Under the pieces are notes generated by a model that saw only the letters and a list, made by a program, of their open reading frames with translations, ran no database searches and was not told the DNA's origin. A stretch of DNA of 14,604 nt from a bacterium. GTDB taxonomy: Bacteria > Actinomycetota > Acidimicrobiia > Acidimicrobiales > CATQHL01. Below are positions 1 to 5,079 of the stretch, in pieces. The position numbers and the translations under genes were made by a program. The stretch covers positions 1 through 14,604 of the forward strand of contig JAPPKQ010000442.1 in NCBI GenBank assembly GCA_028819945.1. The letters run 5' to 3'. Position 1 is the first letter of the stretch; each line of letters starts with the position of its first letter.

Positions 1-601
1 GTCGAAGGCCTGGTGCACCGACGTCGCCAACGAGACGACGTCCCTGGCGCTGCAGATCCACGGCGGCATGGGCTACGTGGAGGAGACAGGTGCATCCCAG
101 TACTGCCGGGACGTGCGCATCGCCGCCATCTACGAGGGCACCAACGGCATCCAGGGAATCGACCTCGTGGGACGCAAGCTACCGGTGCGGGGCGGGGCCG
201 TGGTGCACGAGCTGCTGGACCGGGTCGAGGCAACCGCTGATCAACTCCACCCCGATCTGGCGGCCCTACGCGAGCCGCTGATCTCGTCCTCGGAGGCCGC
301 CCGCGCCTGCACCGACTGGCTGCTGGGCAACCCCGGTGACGCCGCGCTGGCCGGCGCCGCCCCATACCTGCGCCTGCTCGCCGGCGTGGTGGGCGCATGG
401 CTGCTCGCCCGCTCGGCCGAAGCCGCCCGCACCGAGATCGCCGCGGGAGCGATCGGCGCCGAGGCCGATGCCCTGGGCGCCAAGCAGGTCACCGCCGAGT
501 TCTTCTGCGGGCAGCTGCTGCCACAGGCGGCGGCTCTGGCGCCGGCTGTCACCGGCGGGTCGGAGATCCTCGCCGCGCTCAGCGCCTCGCAGCTGCGCTA
601 G
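1..601 (+). CDS. Acyl-CoA dehydrogenase, C-terminal part (5' end outside the window)
   Basis: The reading frame is open from base 2 and stops at TAG 599-601, giving about 199 residues of the C-terminus. The fragment carries the acyl-CoA dehydrogenase C-terminal signature: IHGGMGY, then YEGTNGIQ about 20 residues later. The Glu of YEGT (fragment residue 45) matches the catalytic base that removes the alpha proton in medium-chain-type family members. About 125 further alanine-rich helical residues follow. This long tail is typical of the roughly 600-residue AcdA-like subfamily with an extra C-terminal domain (PF12806 type), not of the shorter 380-residue enzymes. It would be an FAD enzyme oxidising an acyl-CoA to a 2-enoyl-CoA in the cytoplasm and passing electrons to ETF. 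Substrate chain length cannot be read from this part. The gene ends 19 bases from the convergent small gene at 621. Confidence 0.93.
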   Translation, partial: SKAWCTDVANETTSLALQIHGGMGYVEETGASQYCRDVRIAAIYEGTNGIQGIDLVGRKLPVRGGAVVHELLDRVEATADQLHPDLAALREPLISSSEAARACTDWLLGNPGDAALAGAAPYLRLLAGVVGAWLLARSAEAARTEIAAGAIGAEADALGAKQVTAEFFCGQLLPQAAALAPAVTGGSEILAALSASQLR

Positions 602-620
602 GGAGCACGGAGCGCCGACG

Positions 621-800
621 CTAGGGAGCAGGTTCGGTGATGCCGAGTTGACTCTCGATACGCGCCAACTGCTCCCCATGGCCACCCACGCGGTCGACCA
701 ATCGGTCAACGGCAACCCGCAGGTCGCGGATGTCGAGCTTCAGCCAGCCGAACAGCACCAGCATCAGGCCGCTCAGTCCAGCAAACTGCCCCCAATCCAT
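621..800 (-). CDS. Micro-membrane coiled-coil protein, downstream copy
   Basis: This 59-residue frame runs from ATG at 800 to TAG at 621-623. AGGAGG (complement of 805-810) lies 4 bases before the ATG, an excellent ribosome site. Residues 6-20 (FAGLSGLMLVLFGWL) form one short hydrophobic segment. They are followed by a charged stretch with heptad-like spacing of L, V and I (residues 22-52), which looks like a short cytoplasmic coiled coil. The first 27 residues are identical to those of the neighbouring copy (870-1061). The tail differs but keeps a common HGExLARxE motif. I do not recognise a named family. Comparable tiny anchored coiled-coil proteins include holin-like and membrane-scaffold proteins, but nothing here proves either. 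Being duplicated with its ribosome site and start argues that it is a real gene. Confidence 0.68.
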   Translation of the reverse strand: MDWGQFAGLSGLMLVLFGWLKLDIRDLRVAVDRLVDRVGGHGEQLARIESQLGITEPAP

Positions 801-865
801 GCTTCCTCCTCAAGATTTCCCTGAATCTCGGAATGCTCGGGGAAGCGAGACGAGCATACCAGGCC
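720..865. repeat. 146-base direct repeat, copy 1
   Basis: Bases 720-865 match 981-1126 with only two differences (850 a/g and 852 g/a); 720-849 is a perfect 130-base match. The block covers the first 27 codons of the small gene, its ribosome site and about 65 bases of upstream sequence. Outside the block the two copies diverge at once, so this is a recent segmental duplication or gene conversion limited to the 5' part. Confidence 0.97.
853..858 (-). promoter_or_regulatory. Possible -10 element for the downstream micro gene
   Basis: On the minus strand the sequence reads TATGCT, fitting the actinobacterial -10 pattern TANNNT. It would give a leader of roughly 45 bases ending in AGGAGG. It is kept in both repeat copies. 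No convincing -35 hexamer is seen at 16-18 bases. Confidence 0.3.
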
Positions 866-869
866 GGGG

Positions 870-1061
870 CTAGGGGCCAGAACCTCCGGGGCCGGCCCGC
901 TCCTCGAGGCGGGCGAGCCGCTCACCGTGATCCCGCAACCGCTCGTTGACCTGCGCGAATCCAGAGCGCATCTCCGACGCCAGGTCGCGGATGTCGAGCT
1001 TCAGCCAGCCGAACAGCACCAGCATCAGGCCGCTCAGTCCAGCAAACTGCCCCCAATCCAT
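870..1061 (-). CDS. Micro-membrane coiled-coil protein, upstream copy
   Basis: This 63-residue frame runs from ATG at 1061 to TAG at 870-872, with the same AGGAGG site (complement of 1066-1071) 4 bases upstream. The N-terminus (MDWGQFAGLSG...) and its single hydrophobic segment at residues 6-20 match the downstream copy exactly through DIRDL at residue 27. The following segment, ASEMRSGFAQVNERLRD, is unrelated in sequence to the matching part of the sister and four residues longer. HGERLARLE then restores similarity, and the protein ends in a Gly/Pro tail. The pattern is a fixed anchor with a changed coiled-coil register. The stop codon lies only 4 bases from the end of the sister's upstream repeat block, so the two genes are tightly tandem. 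Function unknown; possibly oligomeric or partner-binding membrane proteins. Confidence 0.68.
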   Translation of the reverse strand: MDWGQFAGLSGLMLVLFGWLKLDIRDLASEMRSGFAQVNERLRDHGERLARLEERAGPGGSGP

Positions 1062-1126
1062 GCTTCCTCCTCAAGATTTCCCTGAATCTCGGAATGCTCG
1101 GGGAAGCGAGGCAAGCATACCAGGCC
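981..1126. repeat. 146-base direct repeat, copy 2
   Basis: Second copy of the repeat at 720-865, offset by 261 bases. Its right end (1126) directly abuts the left end of the MITE-like element at 1127. Confidence 0.97.
1114..1119 (-). promoter_or_regulatory. Possible -10 element for the upstream micro gene
   Basis: The same TATGCT hexamer as at 853-858, in the second repeat copy. A TTGCTC lies upstream, but the spacer of about 20 bases is longer than usual, so the assignment is weak. Confidence 0.28.
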
Positions 1127-1241
1127 CGAGGCGACTGCCGAGCAATGCGGCCGACGCCCCGATTCGATTCCGGCGAAGGCCGGAATCCAGGTCTCGGCCA
1201 CGAGACTGGCGTTGTCCGTGGATTACTCAGCACACTCCTAG
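1127..1241. repeat. MITE-like palindromic element A
   Basis: The core at 1166-1187 is a perfect 9-base-pair hairpin (GATTCCGGC, loop GAAG, GCCGGAATC), followed by CCAGGTCT. Both ends carry related inverted arms. The left arm 1127-1145 reads cGAGG...GCcGAGCAA, and the complement of 1223-1241 reads CTAGGA...GCTGAGTAA. The same layout occurs at 2962-3061 in the same orientation. No open frame or transposase is present, so this would be a non-autonomous element. It fills most of the gap between the micro gene and the membrane protein gene. The core resembles the ATTCC...GGAAT family of dispersed bacterial repeats (dRS3-like). The relation is by appearance only. Confidence 0.65.
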
Positions 1242-1264
1242 TCAGGGCGGCTGCGTCGTGGGGC

Positions 1265-2002
1265 TCAGCGGGTTGTGATGCGACCGACGGGCATCGACGG
1301 ATCGATGGTGCCGTCGGGGGCGACGGCGGCGCAGACGAAGCGGGTCAGCGGGGCGAACTCACCCCGCTCGGGGAACGTCACGATCATGATGCGCACCCCG
1401 TTCTCGGCCACGATCATCCGGTAGCGGTAGTCCACATTGGCGTCGGGGCCCGCCTCGTCCTCGTGGCCCTCGTGGGCGAGCGGGCCGGCTACGAGCAGGC
1501 CGGCGGCGAGTCGCCGGGGCTGTGACGCTGCCGGGCCGGCGCCCGACGCCGAGCCCTCCCACGGCGGCCGGCTTTCGGGGTCGTAACCGGGAGAGGTGCG
1601 CAGCGCTGCACCCGCCCCGTCGGTGACGATCACCTCGAAATCGCTGTCTGTGGTGTTCCTCACGCGGAAGACCACGGCCTCGCCCGGCCTCACGCTGAAG
1701 TCCACCGGGTCGCAGCCTGCGGCGCCGGCGTTCACCTCCTCGGGGCGAGGCGGCGGCAACTCCTCGTCGTCGCCGAGGAACACCACCATCGCCACCGCCA
1801 CCCAGGCCAGGGCCACGGCGACGCCGCCCCACAGCACGATGCGCCAGAGGCGGGAACGATCCGGCTTGCGACGCAGGCGCCGCCGCTGCGCGCCCGCCGA
1901 GGTCCCGTGGGCGCCGTGGCCGCCCCGGGCGCCCGAACCGGCCGACGATCGGTCTCCACCAGGGCGGCCGCCGGAGCGGCGTTTCGGAGGGCCGCTGTTC
2001 AT
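1265..2002 (-). CDS. Single-pass membrane protein with extracytoplasmic beta-rich (possibly cupredoxin-like) domain
   Basis: The protein has 245 residues, starting at ATG 2002. The start overlaps the stop of the lipoprotein gene by 4 bases (ATGA), so translation is probably coupled. Residues 1-52 are Arg/Gly/Ser-rich and cytoplasmic. Residues 53-77 form one strong transmembrane helix, and 78-245 lie outside the membrane. The outer part begins with an acidic/proline linker, then GCDPVDFSVRPGEAVVF and RVRNTTDSDFEVIVTDG. This alternation resembles cupredoxin or other beta-sandwich domains. A loop HEGHEDE (177-183) could bind metal, and C97 and C224 could form a disulfide. The usual type-1 copper set (His-Cys-His-Met) is not evident, so copper binding is only a possibility. 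It may act with the DUF3105 lipoprotein. Product assignment is tentative; the gene itself is well supported. Confidence 0.75.
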   Translation of the reverse strand: MNSGPPKRRSGGRPGGDRSSAGSGARGGHGAHGTSAGAQRRRLRRKPDRSRLWRIVLWGGVAVALAWVAVAMVVFLGDDEELPPPRPEEVNAGAAGCDPVDFSVRPGEAVVFRVRNTTDSDFEVIVTDGAGAALRTSPGYDPESRPPWEGSASGAGPAASQPRRLAAGLLVAGPLAHEGHEDEAGPDANVDYRYRMIVAENGVRIMIVTFPERGEFAPLTRFVCAAVAPDGTIDPSMPVGRITTR

Positions 2003-2892
2003 CCCTGCTGGGGGATGGCTTCGGGATGCTCAGGAGGCACGCCGACGGCGCCCGAACAGGCCGCCCTTGGCTCGGGGGCGGTCGGGCCGTCGAAGAGGTA
2101 CACGTCCAGGAACTGATCGAAACGGGGATCCCGAATCGACTCCAGGTGAAGTTGGCGCGCCCAGGCGCTGAGCACCAGCGGCGACGCTTGGGCCTCGTAG
2201 GGCGAGACCAGGATGTGCGACGACTGCACCGCCAGCGCCTGCAACGCGCCGAGCGTGGCAGCCCCCACGTCGGAGCGATAGGTCACCCACACTGCGCCGT
2301 GCTCCAGGGAATGGACAGCCAACTCGTCCAGTACGGGCACCGTGTAGAAGCCGCAGTTCAGCCAGATGCCCAGGTGCGGGCCGCCCGCAGGCGGCGAGGT
2401 CGGGTACTCGACGTCGTGGCGAACGTGTTCGCTGCTGGTGATCGGCACGACGACGACGCCTTCGATGCCCTCGGGCGCCGCATCGGTGGTCCCCGCCGTC
2501 TCCGGCGCCGTCGTCGGCGCGGTGGATTGAGCCATCGTCGAGACGGTCGGCAAGGTGTCGGCGAGGTCGGCGCCGACGCGCCCTCCTGCCGCCGGCGGCG
2601 GGTCGAGTGGCCGATCAGGGTCGGCTGGAGGCGGAGGGGCCCCGCCGGCGGGCGGCGCGTCGGTGGTTCCAGTGCCAGCGGCAGGCGGGCCGGGGGCGGG
2701 CGTCGCCGCCTGGGAGCCGGATTCACCTCCGCTCGGCGGCTGCGACGAACCGTCGTCGGCGACGCCGGGGGCGCTCGCCGGAGCCGGTGGGGCCACCGCG
2801 GTGGCGCCGTTCCCCCCGCAAGCCGCCACCAGCAGAACGGCCGCCCCGACAAGCAGCGTTCTGATCAGCGATCCTCCTACAAGCATCCTCAT
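1999..2892 (-). CDS. DUF3105-family lipoprotein
   Basis: The longest frame has 297 residues from ATG 2892. The N-terminus is a lipoprotein signal: Arg-containing n-region, hydrophobic LLVGAAVLLVAAC, lipid-acceptor Cys at residue 25. Residues 28-140 are a low-complexity Pro/Ala/Gly/Thr linker, as expected for a domain held away from the membrane. Residues about 142-280 match the DUF3105 pattern: YPTSPPAGGPH, WLNCGFY, then VHSLEHGAVWVTY, SPY, AW and a late APEPRAAC. H173, H194, H198 and C180 are conserved-looking and could form a metal or catalytic site; DUF3105 function is not known to me. A strong AGGAGG at the complement of 2873-2878 lies inside the longest frame, 4 bases before CTG codon 9. 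The true start may therefore be CTG 2868, giving a more ordinary lipoprotein N-terminus (M)IRTLLVG. Confidence 0.88.
   Translation of the reverse strand: MRMLVGGSLIRTLLVGAAVLLVAACGGNGATAVAPPAPASAPGVADDGSSQPPSGGESGSQAATPAPGPPAAGTGTTDAPPAGGAPPPPADPDRPLDPPPAAGGRVGADLADTLPTVSTMAQSTAPTTAPETAGTTDAAPEGIEGVVVVPITSSEHVRHDVEYPTSPPAGGPHLGIWLNCGFYTVPVLDELAVHSLEHGAVWVTYRSDVGAATLGALQALAVQSSHILVSPYEAQASPLVLSAWARQLHLESIRDPRFDQFLDVYLFDGPTAPEPRAACSGAVGVPPEHPEAIPQQG
2873..2878 (-). promoter_or_regulatory. AGGAGG ribosome site inside the annotated 5' end of the lipoprotein gene
   Basis: The minus strand reads AGGAGG, then ATCG, then CTG (2866-2868), in frame with the lipoprotein. The same 4-base spacing occurs before the ATG of both micro genes. 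No comparable site precedes the ATG at 2892. It therefore points to initiation at CTG, or to a second start. Confidence 0.5.
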
Positions 2893-2961
2893 CGGCGCTT
2901 GTGTCCCTCTCGTCGCTCGCCCGACCGCGGCTCGATCGGCACTCGATCGCGGTACGCCGCC

Positions 2962-3061
2962 CTAGGAAACCGCTGAGCAATGCCTCCGACGCGCCGACCC
3001 GTCATTCCGGCGGAGGCCGGAATCCAGGTCTGGGCCGCGCGGCCCGAGGATTTCTCAGCAG
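2962..3061. repeat. MITE-like palindromic element B
   Basis: The core 3004-3023 is a perfect 8-base-pair hairpin, ATTCCGGC-GGAG-GCCGGAAT, followed by CCAGGTCT as in element A. The left arm 2962-2980 contains CTAGGA...GCTGAGCAA. The right inner arm (complement of 3051-3060) reads TGCTGAGAAA. The outer CTAGGA is not seen on the right. Orientation is the same as element A, so the two form direct copies flanking the 1265-2892 operon. No target-site duplication is obvious. Confidence 0.65.
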
Positions 3062-3238
3062 ACGCCGACGGCGCGGACGCCGTCCTGCCTCGGTTTCGGC
3101 GGGACGCTCCCGCACCCTGGGACACTACGGGGACTCGCGCCCGAAGTCACGGTCTGGACCGCGGCATCTGGCCCGGGGAGCGAGATCACAACTCCGCGGC
3201 GCTCGCTGTCCCACGGCCCTGCTCCCGCCGACCTCGCC

Positions 3239-3268
3239 CGGACCGAGCCCCCGGACCGAGCCCCCGGA
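3239..3268. repeat. Short tandem repeat, 13-base unit, about 2.3 copies
   Basis: The unit CGGACCGAGCCCC occurs at 3239-3251 and 3252-3264, with CGGA following. It is non-coding under the chosen SDR start. Confidence 0.8.
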
Positions 3269-3296
3269 TCTCCTCCCCGGTTCTCGTCTTCGGATC

Positions 3297-3302
3297 TAGT
3301 CT
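3297..3302 (+). promoter_or_regulatory. Possible -10 element for leaderless SDR transcript
   Basis: TAGTCT fits the actinobacterial TANNNT -10 pattern and ends 7 bases before the GTG at 3310. That is the spacing expected if transcription begins at the start codon itself. No ribosome site precedes this GTG, which agrees with a leaderless mRNA. No clear -35 is seen. Confidence 0.42.
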
Positions 3303-3309
3303 CCAGACC

Positions 3310-4188
3310 GTGCCTCGACCCGCGGGCGACACCCCGCAGCGATCGCCCCAGGCCGGACCGGACCCGCAACTGCCCGGCCGCTACCCGCCCCGACCCGGCG
3401 CCGTTGCCGTGGTGACAGGTGCGGCCAGCGGCATCGGGGCGGCGCTGGCGCGGCGCCTAGCAGCCGACGGCGCTCGGGTGGCGGTCAGCGACATCGACTG
3501 CGCCGGCGCCGAGCGGGTGGCAGCGGGAATCGGTGGGCATGCCCGGTTCCTGGACGTCGCCGACGCGGCCGCAACCCGCGACTTGATCGACGAGGTGGAA
3601 CGCTCGCTCGGGCCCGTGGAGGTCTACTGCTCCAACGCCGGGCTGCTCGTGCCCGGAGGCATCGAGACCGAAGGCGACGGCTGGCAGCGAAGTTGGGACG
3701 TCCATGTGATGGCGCATTTCCATGCGGCGCGCGTGCTGCTTCCTCGCTGGGTCGAGCGCGGCGGCGGCATCTTCGTGGTCACCGCCTCGGCGGCGGGGCT
3801 GCTGACCCAACTCGACTCGGTCTCCTACGCCGTCACCAAGCACGCCGCGGTGGCTGCGGCCGAGTGGCTGGCGATCACCTACGGCGACCAGGGCATCCAG
3901 GTTGCGGCGCTGTGCCCGCAGGCGGTGCGCACGCCGTTGCTGGAGGGCTCGGCCGCCGCAGGCGCACCGGCAGAATCGGCCGCCGCAGGCGCACACCGGT
4001 CGGCCGCCGATACCGACGGCGTGCTCGAACCCGGCGCGGTCGCCGACGCCACGGCCGAGGCGTTGCGCCAGGGCCGGTTCCTCGTCCTGCCGCACCCGGA
4101 GGTCTCGACCTATGCCAAGCGCCGCGCGGACGACCCCGATCGCTGGTTGGCCGGCATGCGGCGACTCGCCCGGCGGATGTCCGAGTAG
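3310..4188 (+). CDS. Short-chain dehydrogenase/reductase (SDR)
   Basis: From GTG 3310 the protein has 292 residues. The classical SDR parts are all present: dinucleotide-binding TGAASGIG (36-43), Asp61 at the end of the second strand (suggests NAD rather than NADP), SNAG with N109-A110-G111, catalytic Ser160, and YAVTK with Tyr173 and Lys177. The Ser-Tyr distance of 13 is normal. It would oxidise or reduce an alcohol/ketone in the cytoplasm; substrate unknown. The frame stays open to 2980 upstream, but that part crosses repeat B and has no SDR character. The start is therefore placed at GTG 3310, behind a TANNNT element. About 30 proline-rich residues still precede the Rossmann fold, so a later start (CTG 3370) is possible. 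An alanine-rich repeat (residues 214-233) enlarges the loop after the active site. Confidence 0.85.
   Translation: MPRPAGDTPQRSPQAGPDPQLPGRYPPRPGAVAVVTGAASGIGAALARRLAADGARVAVSDIDCAGAERVAAGIGGHARFLDVADAAATRDLIDEVERSLGPVEVYCSNAGLLVPGGIETEGDGWQRSWDVHVMAHFHAARVLLPRWVERGGGIFVVTASAAGLLTQLDSVSYAVTKHAAVAAAEWLAITYGDQGIQVAALCPQAVRTPLLEGSAAAGAPAESAAAGAHRSAADTDGVLEPGAVADATAEALRQGRFLVLPHPEVSTYAKRRADDPDRWLAGMRRLARRMSE
3949..4008 (+). repeat. In-frame minisatellite in the SDR gene
   Basis: An 18-base perfect repeat (TCGGCCGCCGCAGGCGCA) occurs at 3949-3966 and 3976-3993. A third partial copy lies at 4000-4008. Periods are 27 and 24 bases, so the frame is kept. It encodes SAAAGAPAE, SAAAGAHR, SAAD. The region corresponds to the flexible substrate-lid area of SDR enzymes. 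Confidence 0.88.
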
Positions 4189-4200
4189 AGACCCGCCGAG

Positions 4201-4224
4201 CCCGCGCCGGCAGCCGGCCGCGGG
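4201..4224 (+). terminator. GC-rich hairpin after the SDR stop
   Basis: CCCGCGCCGGC and GCCGGCCGCGGG can pair over about 10-11 base pairs with one bulge and a very short loop. The hairpin begins 12 bases after the SDR stop codon. No T-tract follows, so it would be a non-classical terminator; actinobacteria often use such hairpins. It could also serve the convergent acyltransferase gene. Confidence 0.4.
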
Positions 4225-4228
4225 CCCT

Positions 4229-4277
4229 GGATTCCGGCCCCGGATCGAGTCCGGGGCAGGCTCTCCGCCGGAATGAC
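4229..4277 (-). repeat. Dispersed ATTCCGGC palindrome with nested hairpin (element C)
   Basis: On the minus strand this reads GTCATTCCGGCGGAG, then about 25 inserted bases, then GCCGGAATCCAG. The outer ATTCCGGC/GCCGGAAT arms (4231-4238 and 4267-4274) match the core of elements A and B. The insert carries its own 7-base-pair stem (CCCCGGA at 4238-4244, TCCGGGG at 4250-4256) with a 5-base loop. It sits between two convergent stop codons, where a double hairpin could end or stabilise transcripts from both sides. The long arms of A and B are absent. Confidence 0.72.
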
Positions 4278-4284
4278 GCCCCGT

Positions 4285-5016
4285 TCACGCCGACAGCTCC
4301 GGACCCTCCGGCGAGATCGAGTCCTCGTGCGGCGTCGAGTCCTCGGCCGGCGTCAGCAGTCCCTGAAGTCCCGCCATCACCGCCGCCGCCACGCGCTCGC
4401 GGTCGCGTCGCTCCTCAGGCTCCAGCGGTGCCAGAGATTCCACGACGACGCGGATCGTCGGGCGGCGATGGCCGAGGCGCGGGCGCGGGCAGCGGCGACC
4501 CAGGGGCCACACCTCGTCGGTGCCCGTTATGGCGCAGAGAGCCAGCGGCGCGGCGCTGCGGGCCGCCAGGATGCCGATGCCCGCGCCGGGCGGCCCGACA
4601 CCCTCGGGGCGCTCCTCGGGCGGCATCACGCGCCCCTCGGGCATGATGACCACCGACTCGCCGCGCTCCAGTGCCTCGAGGCAGGCCTTGACGCCACCGA
4701 GGGCGGCGCGGCCGGACTCCATCGGGATGCAGCCCCCCGCCCGCAGCAGCCGACCCATCAGCCAATGATCGAAGTAGTGCCGCGCGACCACGATGTGCAT
4801 CGACGCCCGGTAGTTCCAGAAGAGGCGGAACCCCACCACGATGTCGAACATGCTGCGATGGTTGCCGGCGAAGATCGCCGGCGCCGGCACCGGCAGCACC
4901 CGCGGGATGTCCCAACGCGCCATCAGCGCCGCAGGCAAGTGAACGGCCGTCGCCAGCAGTCCGAATCGGCGGTGGTGGCGGGTCCGGTGACCGCTGGAGG
5001 GCCGCATCGGCGGCAT
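4285..5016 (-). CDS. 1-acyl-sn-glycerol-3-phosphate acyltransferase-like protein (PlsC family)
   Basis: From ATG 5016 the protein has 243 residues. AGGAG lies 9 bases upstream, on the complement of 5026-5030. The family hallmark HX4D is at H53-D58 (NHRSMFD). The second block is MPEGRV at 125-130, equivalent to the EGTRS region that binds the glycerol phosphate. A hydrophobic stretch at about 19-32 may sit on the membrane. The length fits small PlsC homologues. It would move a fatty acyl group from acyl-CoA or acyl-ACP onto a lysophospholipid or related acceptor at the inner face of the membrane. The acceptor cannot be fixed from sequence. The frame remains open far upstream on this strand, but that extension is antisense to copA and should be ignored. 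The gene is divergent from copA, with 63 bases between starts. Confidence 0.87.
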   Translation of the reverse strand: MPPMRPSSGHRTRHHRRFGLLATAVHLPAALMARWDIPRVLPVPAPAIFAGNHRSMFDIVVGFRLFWNYRASMHIVVARHYFDHWLMGRLLRAGGCIPMESGRAALGGVKACLEALERGESVVIMPEGRVMPPEERPEGVGPPGAGIGILAARSAAPLALCAITGTDEVWPLGRRCPRPRLGHRRPTIRVVVESLAPLEPEERRDRERVAAAVMAGLQGLLTPAEDSTPHEDSISPEGPELSA

Positions 5017-5067
5017 CGTAGAGCGCTCCTCGACAGGCCCCGAACCCAATACGCTGGGGATCGAGCG

Positions 5068-5075
5068 GGAGGTGA
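5068..5075 (+). promoter_or_regulatory. Perfect 8-base Shine-Dalgarno deciding a CTG start for copA
   Basis: GGAGGTGA is the full complement of the 16S rRNA 3' end. The only NTG codon at normal spacing that is in the copA frame is CTG 5080-5082, 7 bases after GGAGG. The GTG inside the site (5072) is in another frame and stops after 31 codons. Confidence 0.65.
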
Positions 5076-5079
5076 ACCA

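Larger units (their letters stand above)
2893..3309. other. 417-base intergenic region between divergent genes
   Basis: This gap between the lipoprotein gene (-) and the SDR gene (+) contains MITE-like element B (2962-3061). It also holds a 13-base tandem repeat (3239-3268) and the putative -10 element of the SDR gene (3297-3302). Frames here are open only because of high GC and show no recognisable protein or good ribosome site. Promoters for both genes should lie here, but only the one next to the SDR gene is visible. Confidence 0.6.

Noticed and set aside
720..1126. CRISPR-like or phage-array reading of the direct repeat
   Set aside because: There are only two long copies, which contain coding sequence with start codons and ribosome sites, so it is a gene duplication.
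2880..2898. The 13-base string GCCGATGAGGATG near 2892 (-) is also present near 14374 (-)
   Set aside because: Two occurrences of a short GC-rich string around a start codon are most likely chance; the flanks are unrelated.
2026..2976. A 316-codon plus-strand frame over the DUF3105 lipoprotein gene
   Set aside because: It is a shadow of the lipoprotein gene, Arg/Gly-rich, without a recognisable domain or ribosome site.
2980..3309. SDR start at ATG 2980
   Set aside because: This would place the start inside palindromic element B and add 110 disordered residues with no SDR features.
5030..5055. copA promoter with TCGACA and TACGCT
   Set aside because: The hexamers look fair but the spacer is only 14 bases and no copper-sensor operator is visible, so it is not listed as a feature.
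4273..5079. Extension of the copA frame upstream to an ATG at 4273
   Set aside because: It lies antisense to the acyltransferase gene and is Arg/His-rich without domains; the ribosome site at 5068 marks a later start.
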